Source: CAZKMM01 sp964592965 (GTDB lineage: Bacteria; RBG-13-61-14; DRUE01). Taken from it: DNA of 39,011 nt. The DNA lies in NCBI GenBank assembly GCA_964592965.1, contig CAZQJX010000006.1, positions 1 to 39,011 of the forward strand. The letters are read 5' to 3'. The notes under the pieces were generated by a model. It was not told where the DNA came from. It worked only from the letters and a program-made list of their open reading frames with translations, and made no database searches. Shown in pieces: positions 15,418 to 24,950 of this stretch; the stretch's first letter is position 1, and each line of letters begins with the position of its first letter. A program made the position numbers and the translations under genes.

Positions 15418-16362
15418 TCAGACAAAAAGCGAAGAAACAGATTCACCATAAAATATCCTTTTTATGGTTTCTGCTAAAAGCTCCGCCACACTCAGAACTG
15501 TTATCTTAGGAATCTGCTTTTCAGGCGGAAGTGGAATAGTATCAGTTACCACCACTTCTGTTAAGGGGCTATTTTGTATTCTCTCTATTGCTGGTGGACT
15601 TAAAACTGGATGAGTAACCATAGCCTTAACCTCTTTAGCGCCTTTTTCCATAAGTACATTGGCAGCTTTAGTTATGCTTCCCGCGGTATCAATGATATCG
15701 TCTATAAGCACACATCGCTTCCCTTCAACTTCTCCAATAACATTTAAAATTTCGGTTTTGTCTTTATTACCTAAACGGCGTTTATCAATAATAGCGAGGT
15801 CTGCTCCTAGCCTTTTAGCATGGGCACGAGCTCTTGCCACCCCACCTGCATCTGGAGAAACAATAACTAAATCTTCAGTGCCCAGCTCATCCTTGATGTA
15901 TTTGATAAATATGGGCATCGCATAAAGATGGTCAACTGGTATATTAAAAAATCCCTGTATAGCCTCAGCATGCAGGTCAATAGATATAATCCGATTAGCA
16001 CCTGCAGTGGTGAGAAGGTCAGCAACTAGCTTGGCTGTAATTGGCACTCGGGGCTGGTCTTTTTTATCTGTCCTGCTATATCCATAATATGGCACCACTG
16101 CTGTAATACTACCAGCACTTGCCCGCTTGCAGGCATCTATGATAATTAAAAGCTCCATCAGATTATCATTAACAGGTCTGCAGGTAGGCTGAATAATAAA
16201 AACATCCCGCTTGCGAATATTGGTGTTTATTTTGCAAAAGCTTTCATCATCTGCAAATTTAAAAACCTCTATTTCACCTAAAGGCACGCCGATTTTTTCA
16301 GCAATTTTTTTTGCTAACTCAGGGTGGGCATTTCCTGAGAGCAGAACAAGATTATTCTGCAT
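15418..16362 (-). CDS. prs: Ribose-phosphate pyrophosphokinase (PRPP synthetase)
   Basis: Makes 5-phosphoribosyl diphosphate from ribose 5-phosphate and ATP for nucleotide, His and Trp synthesis. The 314-residue class I enzyme shows LSGNAHPELA, FADDESFCKINTNIRKRDVFI, VVPYYGYSRTDKKDQPR, a divalent-metal HAEAIQGFF and the PRPP loop VLIDDIIDTAGSI. AGGAGGT precedes the ATG. It follows the tRNA-Gln gene by 32 bases and precedes rplY. Confidence 0.97.
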   Translation of the reverse strand: MQNNLVLLSGNAHPELAKKIAEKIGVPLGEIEVFKFADDESFCKINTNIRKRDVFIIQPTCRPVNDNLMELLIIIDACKRASAGSITAVVPYYGYSRTDKKDQPRVPITAKLVADLLTTAGANRIISIDLHAEAIQGFFNIPVDHLYAMPIFIKYIKDELGTEDLVIVSPDAGGVARARAHAKRLGADLAIIDKRRLGNKDKTEILNVIGEVEGKRCVLIDDIIDTAGSITKAANVLMEKGAKEVKAMVTHPVLSPPAIERIQNSPLTEVVVTDTIPLPPEKQIPKITVLSVAELLAETIKRIFYGESVSSLFV

Positions 16363-16394
16363 TGTCTACCTCCTATAAACAAATAAAAAATAAC

Positions 16395-16469
16395 TGGCTG
16401 GGGCGGCAGGATTCGAACCTGCGAATGTGGGATCCAAAGTCCCATGCCTTACCACTTGGCGACGCCCCA
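16395..16469 (-). tRNA. tRNA-Gln (anticodon TTG)
   Basis: A full cloverleaf can be drawn on the minus strand: acceptor arms TGGGGCG and CGCCCCA, D arm GCCAAGTGGTAAGGC, anticodon stem TGGGA/TCCCA with loop CTTTGGA (anticodon TTG), and T arm GCAGG TTCGAAT CCTGC. The 3' CCA is encoded. The U1-A72 closing pair and G73 are typical of bacterial tRNA-Gln. It lies between spoVG and prs. Confidence 0.96.
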
Positions 16470-16485
16470 AACCCAGCCCAATAAT

Positions 16486-16513
16486 ATTTTAAATCAATTT
16501 TTTTGGTTTTCAA
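16486..16513 (-). promoter_or_regulatory. Possible promoter of tRNA-Gln and prs
   Basis: On the minus strand TTGAAA (16513-16508) and TAAAAT (16491-16486) are 16 bases apart, immediately after the spoVG stop codon and about 10 bases before the expected tRNA transcription start. The boxes are imperfect and the region is AT-rich, so this is tentative. Confidence 0.4.
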
Positions 16514-16819
16514 TTATTGTTCTGCTTTTTGTTGAGAAGGAGTCTGATTCTTCTCCACCTTCATCTCCTCTATTCTCTTCCAATATGCATCTAATATTAC
16601 CTTTTCCATCATATCTCTAGTTTCCTGATTGATAGGATGAGCTAAATCTCTATAAGTGCCGTCCTTACGCTTCTTGCTCGGCATAGCAACAAAATACCCA
16701 GAATTACCATTAATTACTTTGATTTCTCGCACCAAAAAGCAATTATCAATGATGATGGTCACATAAGCTTTAAGCCTCTCCTCGTTGACTGGAAATACCT
16801 TCACATCTGTGATCTGCAT
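16514..16819 (-). CDS. spoVG: SpoVG-family RNA/DNA-binding regulator
   Basis: A small regulator of 101 residues beginning MQITDVKVFPVNEERLKAYV and containing GYFVAMPSKKRKDGTYRDLAHPI (quoted in part) and a helical C-terminus, matching the family throughout. SpoVG binds nucleic acid and adjusts gene expression in Firmicutes, spirochaetes and other bacteria that do not sporulate. I start at ATG 16819, with GGGAGG about 10 bases upstream, rather than at TTG 16840, which would only add seven residues and overlap ispE. It follows ispE, as in many bacteria. Confidence 0.93.
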   Translation of the reverse strand: MQITDVKVFPVNEERLKAYVTIIIDNCFLVREIKVINGNSGYFVAMPSKKRKDGTYRDLAHPINQETRDMMEKVILDAYWKRIEEMKVEKNQTPSQQKAEQ

Positions 16820-16836
16820 TTTTCCCGAACCTCCCT

Positions 16837-17700
16837 TCAAAGTTTTTGCTCACTCTCAGGTTGATATTGGCTTGCACTAACAAGCCATAGACCTGGGCGC
16901 TCCTTTCTTATCTTCTGCTCCGCTGAATTCAACTTTTCTTGGGTAGAAAAAACCCCAACAATGGTGGGACCGCTTCCACTCATCACAACCCCATCAGCTC
17001 CAGCTTCTTTTAGTAATGATTTTAATTGCGCAAGCCCAGGATGCATCTTAAATACAACTTTCTCTAGGTCATTAAATAAAACCCGCTCCCAATCTCTTTG
17101 ATAAAGTCTGGAAAGGATATACTCTTTCTCCAAAACTGTCAAATGCCTTTTGTCTTTCCAAGCATTGAAAACTTTGGAAGTTGAAGTAGAAAATTCTGGC
17201 TTGAGCAAAAGCAAATGTACCTCGGGGAAATTCTCTATAGGTTCAATATTCTCGCCTATACCTTCCACCCAGCTGGGAAAAGAAAAAACACAAAAAGGTA
17301 TATCTGCACCGAGATTGTAGGCAATTTCTTTTAAATTAAGCTGGTTGAGGTCAATTCCAAAGTGCCGACAAAGTCCTCTTAAAACCGCTCCGGCATCACT
17401 ACTTCCACCACCAAGACCAGCTCCGGGAGGAATCCGCTTTTTGATTAAAACACGGATGCCAAATTTTTTGTTAAATTTTTCACAAAAATACCTGAAGGCT
17501 TTAATTACTAAATTCTCTCCCTCTACTTTCCAGCCCTCAATCTCTATTTCAAAGCCACTTGAAATGAGCTCCAGCTTAATTTCATCGCATAAGTCAATAG
17601 CGATATTTATCATTCTCAACTGATGGTAGCCACTGGGAAGCCTTTTTAATACCTCCAATCTTAAATTAACTTTGGCGGGAGCAAGAAGATGTAAGGTCAT
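16837..17700 (-). CDS. ispE: 4-Diphosphocytidyl-2-C-methyl-D-erythritol kinase
   Basis: Phosphorylates 4-diphosphocytidyl-2-C-methylerythritol in the non-mevalonate isoprenoid pathway. The 287-residue GHMP kinase has the N-terminal APAKVNLRLEV with Lys10, the ATP loop PPGAGLGGGSSDAG (91-104), LGADIPFCVF with the catalytic Asp, and the C-terminal MSGSGPTIVGVF. The start is ATG 17700. spoVG follows directly. The pathway implies that this bacterium makes isoprenoids, including quinone side chains for the complex I operon, by the MEP route. Confidence 0.96.
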   Translation of the reverse strand: MTLHLLAPAKVNLRLEVLKRLPSGYHQLRMINIAIDLCDEIKLELISSGFEIEIEGWKVEGENLVIKAFRYFCEKFNKKFGIRVLIKKRIPPGAGLGGGSSDAGAVLRGLCRHFGIDLNQLNLKEIAYNLGADIPFCVFSFPSWVEGIGENIEPIENFPEVHLLLLKPEFSTSTSKVFNAWKDKRHLTVLEKEYILSRLYQRDWERVLFNDLEKVVFKMHPGLAQLKSLLKEAGADGVVMSGSGPTIVGVFSTQEKLNSAEQKIRKERPGLWLVSASQYQPESEQKL

Positions 17701-17750
17701 TTTTATTTATGAAAGATGGGTTTTTGCTCTAAAACCATTGCTGAAACTAT

Positions 17751-18419
17751 CTAGGTAACTGAAATAACCTTCCAGTGAAACGCACTCTCACCTACCTCTA
17801 CCAAATCCCCATCTTTTAAAGGAGCCTCTTTTACAGGCTTACCATTAACCTTTACAGGAGATTCAGGCACCAGCGAGCTGATAAGATTTTCTTTATAAAA
17901 ATGCTCAATTTTGCAGTGCCTTTCTTTAAGAGCAGGGTCATAAATCATTAAATCGACATCTTGTGCACCTTCACGATATTTTCCCAGCACAATCTCAGAG
18001 CGGGCAAGCAAATACACTTCTTCCTTTGTGCTTAACCGAAGAGAGCTAAGCTTGCTGTTTCGCCTACAAATGCGCGTTTGAAAACGAATGACCTTTCCCA
18101 GCTCAATTCGGTCTTTGTTTTCTAAAATGATTTCTTCTTCTACCAAAATACCATTACGATAGGTTCCGTTCGTGCTTCCTAGGTCAACCAGATAGGCGTT
18201 TTCTTCCGCCAGCTTAACAAGGCAGTGTTTTCTACTTACCCGCTCATCTAAAACTCTTATCTCACACCCTTCTTCTCTGCCAATTAAAAATTGCTCGCCA
18301 AACAAAAGATAAAGCCATTCCCCTGTTATCTTTTTACCTGCCCGCTTTTCAAAAACCAATCGGACAACAAGAACATTTCCTGGGCGGGATTCGCTTTCTG
18401 CTCTGGTGCGGTCTTCCAT
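17751..18419 (-). CDS. Tandem FHA-domain protein
   Basis: A 222-residue soluble protein. The first forkhead-associated domain (about 37-115) is complete: FLIGREEGCEI, VSRKH (61-65) with the phosphothreonine-contacting Ser and His, and STNGTYRNG (82-90). The second (about 133-222) is degenerate but recognisable: VLGKYREGAQDVDLMIYDP, ERHCKIE (166-172), VNGKPV and LKDGDLVEVG. No kinase, phosphatase or secretion gene is adjacent, so the binding partner is unknown. It lies 24 bases after nuoN and is probably transcribed from the nuo operon. Confidence 0.85.
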   Translation of the reverse strand: MEDRTRAESESRPGNVLVVRLVFEKRAGKKITGEWLYLLFGEQFLIGREEGCEIRVLDERVSRKHCLVKLAEENAYLVDLGSTNGTYRNGILVEEEIILENKDRIELGKVIRFQTRICRRNSKLSSLRLSTKEEVYLLARSEIVLGKYREGAQDVDLMIYDPALKERHCKIEHFYKENLISSLVPESPVKVNGKPVKEAPLKDGDLVEVGESAFHWKVISVT

Positions 18420-18443
18420 TAGATGATTTCTCCCCGGTTGAGA

Positions 18444-19961
18444 TTAAACTATTCCTCTGAGAAAAGTCAATTCAATTATCTCCCAAAATCTGCTCGGAGC
18501 CAAACCTGTAATAAAAACCATAAACAAACTGAAAATAATCACTGAGGTTAAAAGCACACCGCTTTCATAACCGGGCTCTACCAGTTTCTCCCGAGCTTCC
18601 TGCATATACATCACATAAATCACCCTGAGATAATAAAAAGCGGCGATCACACTATTAAGCACAGCAATTATTGTTAAAATATAAAGCCTGTGCACAACGG
18701 CGGTTTGAAAGATATAAAATTTAGCAAAAAATCCGCCGAAGGGAGGAACTCCTGCCAAACTGAACATAAACACCGCCATAGCTCCTGCTAAAAAAGGACG
18801 AGTTTTTGCCAGACCCGCATAATCATCTAGCTCTTCACCGCCTCTTCCTTCTCTACCCAAAAACACCACTACAGCAAAGGCTCCGATGGTCATAAATAGA
18901 TAAACCAAAAGGTAATACATTATGGCATAAGTTGGGGCAAACGCCTCGGTTATATTTTTACTGGCAACCAGAGCAGTAAATCCAACCAAAAGGTACCCAG
19001 CGTGAGCAATGCTGGAATAAGCCAAAAGCCGTTTGATATTGGTCTGAACCAGAGCAATTAAATTACCCACAGTCATTGTTAGAACCGCAAATGCCCATAA
19101 AATCTTATAACAAGGCACCCACTCTCCACTGAAAGTGAAAAGAAATACACGAACCAGTATTGCAAATCCTGCTGCCTTAACTCCACCTGCCATATAAGCA
19201 GTTATAGGTGTTGGAGCTCCTTCATAAACATCAGGCACCCATATATGAAAAGGAACAGTGGCAATTTTAAAGCCGAAACCAACGATAACCAAGGCAATTC
19301 CTGCCAGCATAAAATAAAAGCGCTGGTCTTTGCCTGTAAGTTGATTTAGGTTTCTGGAAAGGGCGGGAAAATCTAACGCACCACCTGCTCCATAAAGAAG
19401 AGCAATGCCATATAGTAAAATTGCACTGGCAAAAGCTCCAAGTAAAAGATATTTCAAACCCGCTTCATTAGATTTAGGATTCTCTCTATCTGCTCCTGCC
19501 AAAGCATAAACTGAAAGCGACATTGTCTCCAAGCCTAAAAACGCCACGATTAAATCCCGAGCGCCTGCAAGAAGGCACATTCCAGCAGTGGCAATTAAAA
19601 GCAAAAGATAATACTCACCACGATGATATTTCTTATCTGCAAGATGAGAAAAGCTCATTGCCAAAACCAAAATGGCTCCTGCTAAAAACAGATAGTTGAA
19701 ATAAATGCCAAATAGGTCAAAATAAAAACTCCCACCAAATCCCGCACCAATATCGCCTTTAAGATTGGCTCTATATAGATGAAGAAGAGCCTGAAAAATT
19801 AAAATCATAATCACTCCAACAAAGGCATATCCACCAACCCAGTTTGGCTTCTTTTTACCTAGCCATCCATCAAGAATCAAACCAAAAAGGCAAAGAAGTC
19901 CGAGCATCATAGGGGTAAAAATTCCCGCCAAATCATAAAAGTTTATGGAAGGAATATTCAT
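18444..19961 (-). CDS. nuoN: NADH-quinone oxidoreductase subunit N
   Basis: Antiporter-like proton-pumping subunit of complex I, 505 residues with about 14 predicted membrane helices. It shows AFLGLETMSLSVYALAGA, the channel Lys region VIVGFGFKIATVPFHIWVPD, YEGAPTPITAYMAGG and SIAHAGYLLVGF of the MrpA/D family. ATG 19961 overlaps the stop of nuoM by 4 bases. It ends the nuoA-N operon. Confidence 0.96.
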   Translation of the reverse strand: MNIPSINFYDLAGIFTPMMLGLLCLFGLILDGWLGKKKPNWVGGYAFVGVIMILIFQALLHLYRANLKGDIGAGFGGSFYFDLFGIYFNYLFLAGAILVLAMSFSHLADKKYHRGEYYLLLLIATAGMCLLAGARDLIVAFLGLETMSLSVYALAGADRENPKSNEAGLKYLLLGAFASAILLYGIALLYGAGGALDFPALSRNLNQLTGKDQRFYFMLAGIALVIVGFGFKIATVPFHIWVPDVYEGAPTPITAYMAGGVKAAGFAILVRVFLFTFSGEWVPCYKILWAFAVLTMTVGNLIALVQTNIKRLLAYSSIAHAGYLLVGFTALVASKNITEAFAPTYAIMYYLLVYLFMTIGAFAVVVFLGREGRGGEELDDYAGLAKTRPFLAGAMAVFMFSLAGVPPFGGFFAKFYIFQTAVVHRLYILTIIAVLNSVIAAFYYLRVIYVMYMQEAREKLVEPGYESGVLLTSVIIFSLFMVFITGLAPSRFWEIIELTFLRGIV

Positions 19962-21556
19962 CTTTTCCTGCCCTCAAGCCCTTGATTTTTATCAAAAATA
20001 AAAACCCTCGCCCACTTCTTTTCCAGCTCTTTGGTGCTTATGCGACTCGTTTCTACTCGCTCAATGAGTTTGCTAATAGTTGCCTCACTCTTCTTTAAAA
20101 ATGTCCCCGGGTGAACACCTATCCAAACAATAAATACAAGCACCGCCCCCAAATAAACAACCTCTCTTGCGTTCAAATCTTTCAAACCAATGTTCTTCTC
20201 TTTTTTAAGCTCACCGAAAAACACCCGTTGATACATCCAAAGCAAATAAACCGCAGCTAAAATCACTCCGCTTCCAGCAAAGATTGCATAAATCTTGGCA
20301 TAAGGATGAGCACTTAAATATGTTCCAACTAAAATCAAAAATTCTCCTACAAACCCGTTTAATCCAGGTAAGCCAATTGAGCTCAAAGCGACAATCATAA
20401 AAAAGACTGCATAAAGAGGCATCACTTTGGCAATTCCGCCAAAATCACTTATCTGGCGAGTGTGAGTGCGTTCATAAATCACTCCCACTAAAAGGAAGAG
20501 AGCTCCTGTGCTCAAGCCATGATTAATCATCTGAATAAGTGCGCCCTGCATTGATTGAAGGGTGAGAGCAAAAAGACCAAGCATAACAAATCCAAGATGG
20601 CTCACACTGGAATATGCAACTAGCTTTTTAATATCTTCCTGAACCATTGATACTAGCGCACCATAAATAATGCCAATAATGGCAAGAATTGAAATCAAAG
20701 GCACCGCCTTTGCCACCGCATCTGGGAAAAATGGAATGGCAAAGCGAATAAATCCATAAGTGCCCATCTTAAGTAAAATTCCTGCTAGAATAACCGAACC
20801 TGCAGTAGGTGCTTCAACATGTGCATCCGGAAGCCAAGTATGAAGCGGAAACATCGGGACTTTAATCGCAAACGCAAGTGCAAAAGCACCAAACAACCAA
20901 AACTGATAAACAAGCTTAAGAGGATTATTCTTTAAATAAACGCTGATAGCAATATAATCCAAACTCTTGGTGTAATAAAAACAAAGCCAAATAATGGCAA
21001 CCAGCATCAGCACCGAACCCACCATTGTATAAATAAAGAACTTAACCGCTGCATAAATTCTACGAGGACCACCCCAAATACCAATTAAGAAATACATAGG
21101 AATTAACATCAGCTCCCAAAATACATAGAACAAAACCATATCCATTGCCAAAAAAGTGCCCATCATTGCTGTTTGAAGAAGAAGCATAAATATATGATAT
21201 TCTTTTACACGCTCATCTATTGCCCGCCAGCTTGATAAAATCACCACAGGTCCTAAAAGCCCAGTAAGGCAGACCAATAGCAAGCTAATTCCATCTACAC
21301 CCACTTGATAATGAATTTCAAAGTTTTGTAGTTTTAGCCAAAGATACCGCTCAACGAACTGAAATTCTGCGCTTGAGCCATCAAACCAAACAAAAAGTAA
21401 AGCACAAAGCCCAAGTTCCAGAAGCATAATTACAAGAGAAATCACCCTTACGAGCTTTTTATTTTTGTTATCAACAGGCAAAATAAATAAAATTCCCAAA
21501 ATGGGAAGAAAGATAATCCAGCTTAAAATATGGCTTCTTATTACCTCCATCTCCAT
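19958..21556 (-). CDS. nuoM: NADH-quinone oxidoreductase subunit M
   Basis: Second antiporter-like membrane subunit, 532 residues. Typical elements are the helix-5 Glu region YVFWELMLIPMYFLIG, the KVPMFPLHTWLPDAHVEAPT stretch with its channel Lys, SSVSHLGFVMLGLF and GLPGLNGFVGEF. The first Met of two (21556 and 21550) could be used. It lies 4 bases after nuoL and overlaps nuoN. Confidence 0.97.
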   Translation of the reverse strand: MEMEVIRSHILSWIIFLPILGILFILPVDNKNKKLVRVISLVIMLLELGLCALLFVWFDGSSAEFQFVERYLWLKLQNFEIHYQVGVDGISLLLVCLTGLLGPVVILSSWRAIDERVKEYHIFMLLLQTAMMGTFLAMDMVLFYVFWELMLIPMYFLIGIWGGPRRIYAAVKFFIYTMVGSVLMLVAIIWLCFYYTKSLDYIAISVYLKNNPLKLVYQFWLFGAFALAFAIKVPMFPLHTWLPDAHVEAPTAGSVILAGILLKMGTYGFIRFAIPFFPDAVAKAVPLISILAIIGIIYGALVSMVQEDIKKLVAYSSVSHLGFVMLGLFALTLQSMQGALIQMINHGLSTGALFLLVGVIYERTHTRQISDFGGIAKVMPLYAVFFMIVALSSIGLPGLNGFVGEFLILVGTYLSAHPYAKIYAIFAGSGVILAAVYLLWMYQRVFFGELKKEKNIGLKDLNAREVVYLGAVLVFIVWIGVHPGTFLKKSEATISKLIERVETSRISTKELEKKWARVFIFDKNQGLEGRKR

Positions 21557-21560
21557 CGCC

Positions 21561-23615
21561 TCACTTAATCAAACCTGTGTATGCTAATAAAACTAAAATC
21601 TGTGGCCACAAGAAATAAATCAAAACCACTAAAATGCCGAGTGAAAAGATTAAAAGATATGTGTGAATTGTTCCGCTCTGAAAACGCCTGAGAATCTTGC
21701 CAAGAAGCTCATTAAGCTTAGCTACACCATTCACAAATCCATCAACAATTACCACATCAAAAAACCTGAAAAGCAGATAATATGAGCCTTTAACCACAGG
21801 CTTAACAACTGTATAGTCATAAATCTCATCAACATAGTATTTGTTGTAACTTAACTTGTATAGTGGAGCAAGCTTTTCCGCCAGCTTCTCTGCACTGCCT
21901 GGCTTTGCCAGATATAAATAATGCACCAAAAGCCAGCCCAAAACCGCCATTCCTACAGAAATAACCATCAAAATCACTTCAACAGGCTCTGGTCCTCCTA
22001 TTCCAGGAAGTCTGGGCACAGCCTGAGGTGGTGTATGAGCAAAGGCTGGCTCAAGGAATGCCTCAAACCAGTTGTGCCCGCCGAGAAAATGAGGCACACC
22101 CAAAAATCCAGCAAAGGCGCTACCCACAGCGAGCAAAATCATAGGAATAATCATATTTGTGGGCGATTCCCTAAGCTCCTCTCTCTTTTCTGTCTCCACC
22201 CGACATCCATTCCAGAAAATAAGCACCATCCAGCGAGTCATATAAATGGCAGTGACCAGCGCAGCCAATACTCCCAGCGCCCAAACAAGCTTATTCAAAT
22301 GATAGCGAGCAAGAAATTCATTAGAAGTTGCCAGCGACCTCCAGAGAATTTCGTCTTTGGAGAAAAATCCTGCAAAAGGTGGAAGACCAATTATAGCAAG
22401 AAATGCTATAAATACCGTGCGATGTGTCCAAGGAAGATAACGAGAAAGACCGCCCATTTTGGTAATATCCTGCTCCTTATGATGAAAAGCAACAATTACT
22501 GAGCCTGCTGCCAAAAACAAAAGCGCCTTGAAAAATGCATGAGTGAAAAGGTGAAAAATTCCTGCAGAAAACGCCATTGTCCCCATTGCCAAAAACATAT
22601 ACCCAAGCTGGCTGATGGTTGAATAAGCCAAAACTTTTTTGATGTCGTTCTGGGTAATGCCTATGGTTCCTGCATAAAGTGCAGTTAGTGCCCCCACAAT
22701 AGCGACCACTGCTAGCGCCACCGGCGAATGAACATAAACAAAGCTTAATCTCCCTATCATATAAACACCAGCGGTGACCATTGTTGCTGCGTGAATGAGT
22801 GCACTTACTGGAGTAGGACCTGCCATTGCATCAGGAAGCCAGACATAAAGTGGAATTTGCGCGCTCTTACCAGTAGCACCAATAAAAAGGAAAATTCCCG
22901 CCAGCGTGGCAACGCTAATTCCAAATAAGCTCAGCTGAGAAAACTCCTCAGGATGAGCCTCTATCCAATGCCTCATTGGCATAAACTCAACTGTATGCAA
23001 TGCCCAGAACAAAGTAAATATTCCGAGCAGAAATCCGAAATCTCCAATCCTGTTAACAATAAATGCCTTAAGTCCAGCTCGGGCTTTTTCCCAATCCTCA
23101 TACCAGAAACCAATCAAAAGATAAGAGCAAAGCCCAACCCCTTCCCATCCAACAAACAGTAGCACTATATTATCTGCTACAACCAGAGTGAGCATCATAA
23201 ACATAAACAAGTTCATATAAGCAAAAAAGCGGGCATAAGCAGGGTCATGAGACATATAACCAGTAGCATAAATATGAATCAAAAGCCCAACCAAAGTAAC
23301 AGCAAGGCACATAATGGCAGATAGATGGTCAAAAATCAGACCAAAATCTGCCTGAAAATCTCCAACCTTTAGCCAGGTAAAAACCTTCTGGTAAAAATAT
23401 ACATCTTTTGGCTGATGAAGAATCCAATAAAATCCAAACGCTGTTATAAGAAACGCACCAAAAACACTAAGACACCCTATCCAATTTGCCAGCCATCGGG
23501 GATAGCGCTTGCGGAAAATTATCCAGCCCAATCCATTAAACAAAAATCCCAAAAAGGGAAAAAGCACTATCCATACCAGCCAGCTCTGTTCCAGTGCCTT
23601 TATTCCTTCTTCCAT
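21561..23615 (-). CDS. nuoL: NADH-quinone oxidoreductase subunit L
   Basis: The largest antiporter-like subunit, 684 residues, distal in the membrane arm. It contains FVGWEGVGLCSYLLIGFW, ATGKSAQIPLYVWLPDAMAG, ALIHAATMVTAGVYMI and STISQLGYMF, plus the long C-terminal region that carries the lateral helix HL (about 590-684, KPVVKGSYYLLFRFFDVVIV onward). It starts at ATG 23615, 4 bases after nuoK. Confidence 0.97.
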   Translation of the reverse strand: MEEGIKALEQSWLVWIVLFPFLGFLFNGLGWIIFRKRYPRWLANWIGCLSVFGAFLITAFGFYWILHQPKDVYFYQKVFTWLKVGDFQADFGLIFDHLSAIMCLAVTLVGLLIHIYATGYMSHDPAYARFFAYMNLFMFMMLTLVVADNIVLLFVGWEGVGLCSYLLIGFWYEDWEKARAGLKAFIVNRIGDFGFLLGIFTLFWALHTVEFMPMRHWIEAHPEEFSQLSLFGISVATLAGIFLFIGATGKSAQIPLYVWLPDAMAGPTPVSALIHAATMVTAGVYMIGRLSFVYVHSPVALAVVAIVGALTALYAGTIGITQNDIKKVLAYSTISQLGYMFLAMGTMAFSAGIFHLFTHAFFKALLFLAAGSVIVAFHHKEQDITKMGGLSRYLPWTHRTVFIAFLAIIGLPPFAGFFSKDEILWRSLATSNEFLARYHLNKLVWALGVLAALVTAIYMTRWMVLIFWNGCRVETEKREELRESPTNMIIPMILLAVGSAFAGFLGVPHFLGGHNWFEAFLEPAFAHTPPQAVPRLPGIGGPEPVEVILMVISVGMAVLGWLLVHYLYLAKPGSAEKLAEKLAPLYKLSYNKYYVDEIYDYTVVKPVVKGSYYLLFRFFDVVIVDGFVNGVAKLNELLGKILRRFQSGTIHTYLLIFSLGILVVLIYFLWPQILVLLAYTGLIK

Positions 23616-23619
23616 CTTT

Positions 23620-23925
23620 TCACCACTTCATAATGTTGATTTTATCTGCATCTAGCGTGTCTTTGTTTCTAAACAGCGCAAGAATTAAAGCTAATCCTAC
23701 CGCTACCTCACAGGCAGCTATCACCATAATCAAAAACGCATAAACCTGACCCGAAACATCTCCAAGATAATGAGCAAACCCCACCAGCGCCAAATTACCT
23801 GCATTAAGCATAAGCTCTATGCTCATCAAAATGATAAGAACATTCCTGCGAACCAAAACTCCTATCATACCAATAGAGAAAAGAAGCGCACTTAAAACCA
23901 AAAAATGTTCTGCACCTATCCTCAA
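23620..23925 (-). CDS. nuoK: NADH-quinone oxidoreductase subunit K
   Basis: A 101-residue, three-helix membrane subunit. The two conserved Glu residues in helices 2 and 3 are present (LMSIELMLNAGNL and VIAACEVAVGLAL), part of the central charge chain. The start appears to be TTG at 23923-23925, with GGGAGG at good spacing; it overlaps the nuoJ stop (TTGA). Confidence 0.96.
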   Translation of the reverse strand: MRIGAEHFLVLSALLFSIGMIGVLVRRNVLIILMSIELMLNAGNLALVGFAHYLGDVSGQVYAFLIMVIAACEVAVGLALILALFRNKDTLDADKINIMKW

Positions 23926-24452
23926 CCTTTATCCTCCCATCTCCGTGCAAGATATATCACCGCTATCACCGCAGATAAAATAACCAAACTCAAAATCTCA
24001 AAATGAAGAAGATAGCGAGTGAAAAGAACCTCTCCAATCCGCTCGGTTGTGCCTGTTCCTAAAATCGGCTTTGGCTTCCAGCTTACCTTCCAAGCCTGCG
24101 AGGCAAGAATTAAAAGCCAAAGCATAATTAAAATTCCGCTTAGTGCTCCAAAAAATCTAATCCATCTCTGCCTGCGTTCTGCCTCGCCTAGCTCCTTCAA
24201 ATCCATAAGCATAACCACCATCACAAACAAAACCATCACTGCTCCTGCATAAACCAAAATCTGAACCATTGCCAAAAAATGCGCCTGCAAAAGCACATAA
24301 ATTCCCGCCACGCAAACAAAGCTCACCACCAGCCAAATGGCACTGATTATTGGGTTGCGCTGAATTATTACAATAAGAGCGCTCACCACCGCTATTAATG
24401 CCAGAACATAAAAGCTCAAACTATAAACCGTCTGTGCTATTGTCTCTTGCAT
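23922..24452 (-). CDS. nuoJ: NADH-quinone oxidoreductase subunit J
   Basis: A 176-residue membrane subunit with five predicted helices. It has the conserved helix-3 segment VQILVYAGAVMVLFVMVVMLMD, whose pi-bulge and Tyr are important for coupling. It lies 2 bases after nuoI and overlaps nuoK. Confidence 0.95.
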   Translation of the reverse strand: MQETIAQTVYSLSFYVLALIAVVSALIVIIQRNPIISAIWLVVSFVCVAGIYVLLQAHFLAMVQILVYAGAVMVLFVMVVMLMDLKELGEAERRQRWIRFFGALSGILIMLWLLILASQAWKVSWKPKPILGTGTTERIGEVLFTRYLLHFEILSLVILSAVIAVIYLARRWEDKG

Positions 24453-24454
24453 TT

Positions 24455-24949
24455 TTAGTAATTAATTAAATCCTCCAAAGTTAATATGAATTTTTCTGGG
24501 CTATCCTGCGCTAAATCCATTATCTTGGTGTCCATATATAAAGCATCGCAGGGGCAGGCTTCCACACAAAGCCCACAGAACACGCATTCAAAAAGGTTAA
24601 TTTCAAATTTCTTAGGATACTTTTCAATCTCCGCACCTTCAGGAGCTTCTCCTGCTTCAATGTGAATACAACCCGAAGGACAAACAGTAGCACAGCAAAA
24701 GCAAGCCACGCATTTAACCGAGCCATCTTCCCTGCGGTTAAGCCGGTGCCTGCCACGCCAGCGGTCAGCTATCCAGCGCTTTTCTTCAGGATACTGTATA
24801 GTCTGAACTTCTTTTTTTACAAACCTGCTAAAGCCGGGTAAAAATCCGAAAAAGTTAATAACAAAATGTCTGCTGGTTATAAAAAGCCCACGAAGTAGCT
24901 CTGGCAAATAGAGTCTAACCCAGTTAGGATGTGGCTTTTTTCTTTCCAT
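24455..24949 (-). CDS. nuoI: NADH-quinone oxidoreductase subunit I
   Basis: Peripheral-arm ferredoxin-like subunit, 164 residues, carrying the two [4Fe-4S] clusters N6a and N6b. Ligands are Cys80, 83, 86 and then Cys90 followed by Pro, and Cys122, 125, 128 and then Cys132 followed by Pro. An N-terminal amphipathic stretch (about 10-45) attaches it to the membrane arm. One base separates it from nuoH. Confidence 0.97.
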   Translation of the reverse strand: MERKKPHPNWVRLYLPELLRGLFITSRHFVINFFGFLPGFSRFVKKEVQTIQYPEEKRWIADRWRGRHRLNRREDGSVKCVACFCCATVCPSGCIHIEAGEAPEGAEIEKYPKKFEINLFECVFCGLCVEACPCDALYMDTKIMDLAQDSPEKFILTLEDLINY

Positions 24950-24950
24950 C

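Noticed and set aside
16837..16840. TTG start of spoVG overlapping ispE
   Set aside because: ATG 16819 has a better-placed ribosome binding site and gives the conserved MQITDVKVFP start.
21921..22502. Plus-strand open frame (193 codons) opposite nuoL
   Set aside because: Antisense to a well-conserved membrane protein; its His/Ser/Lys-rich product has no recognisable domain.
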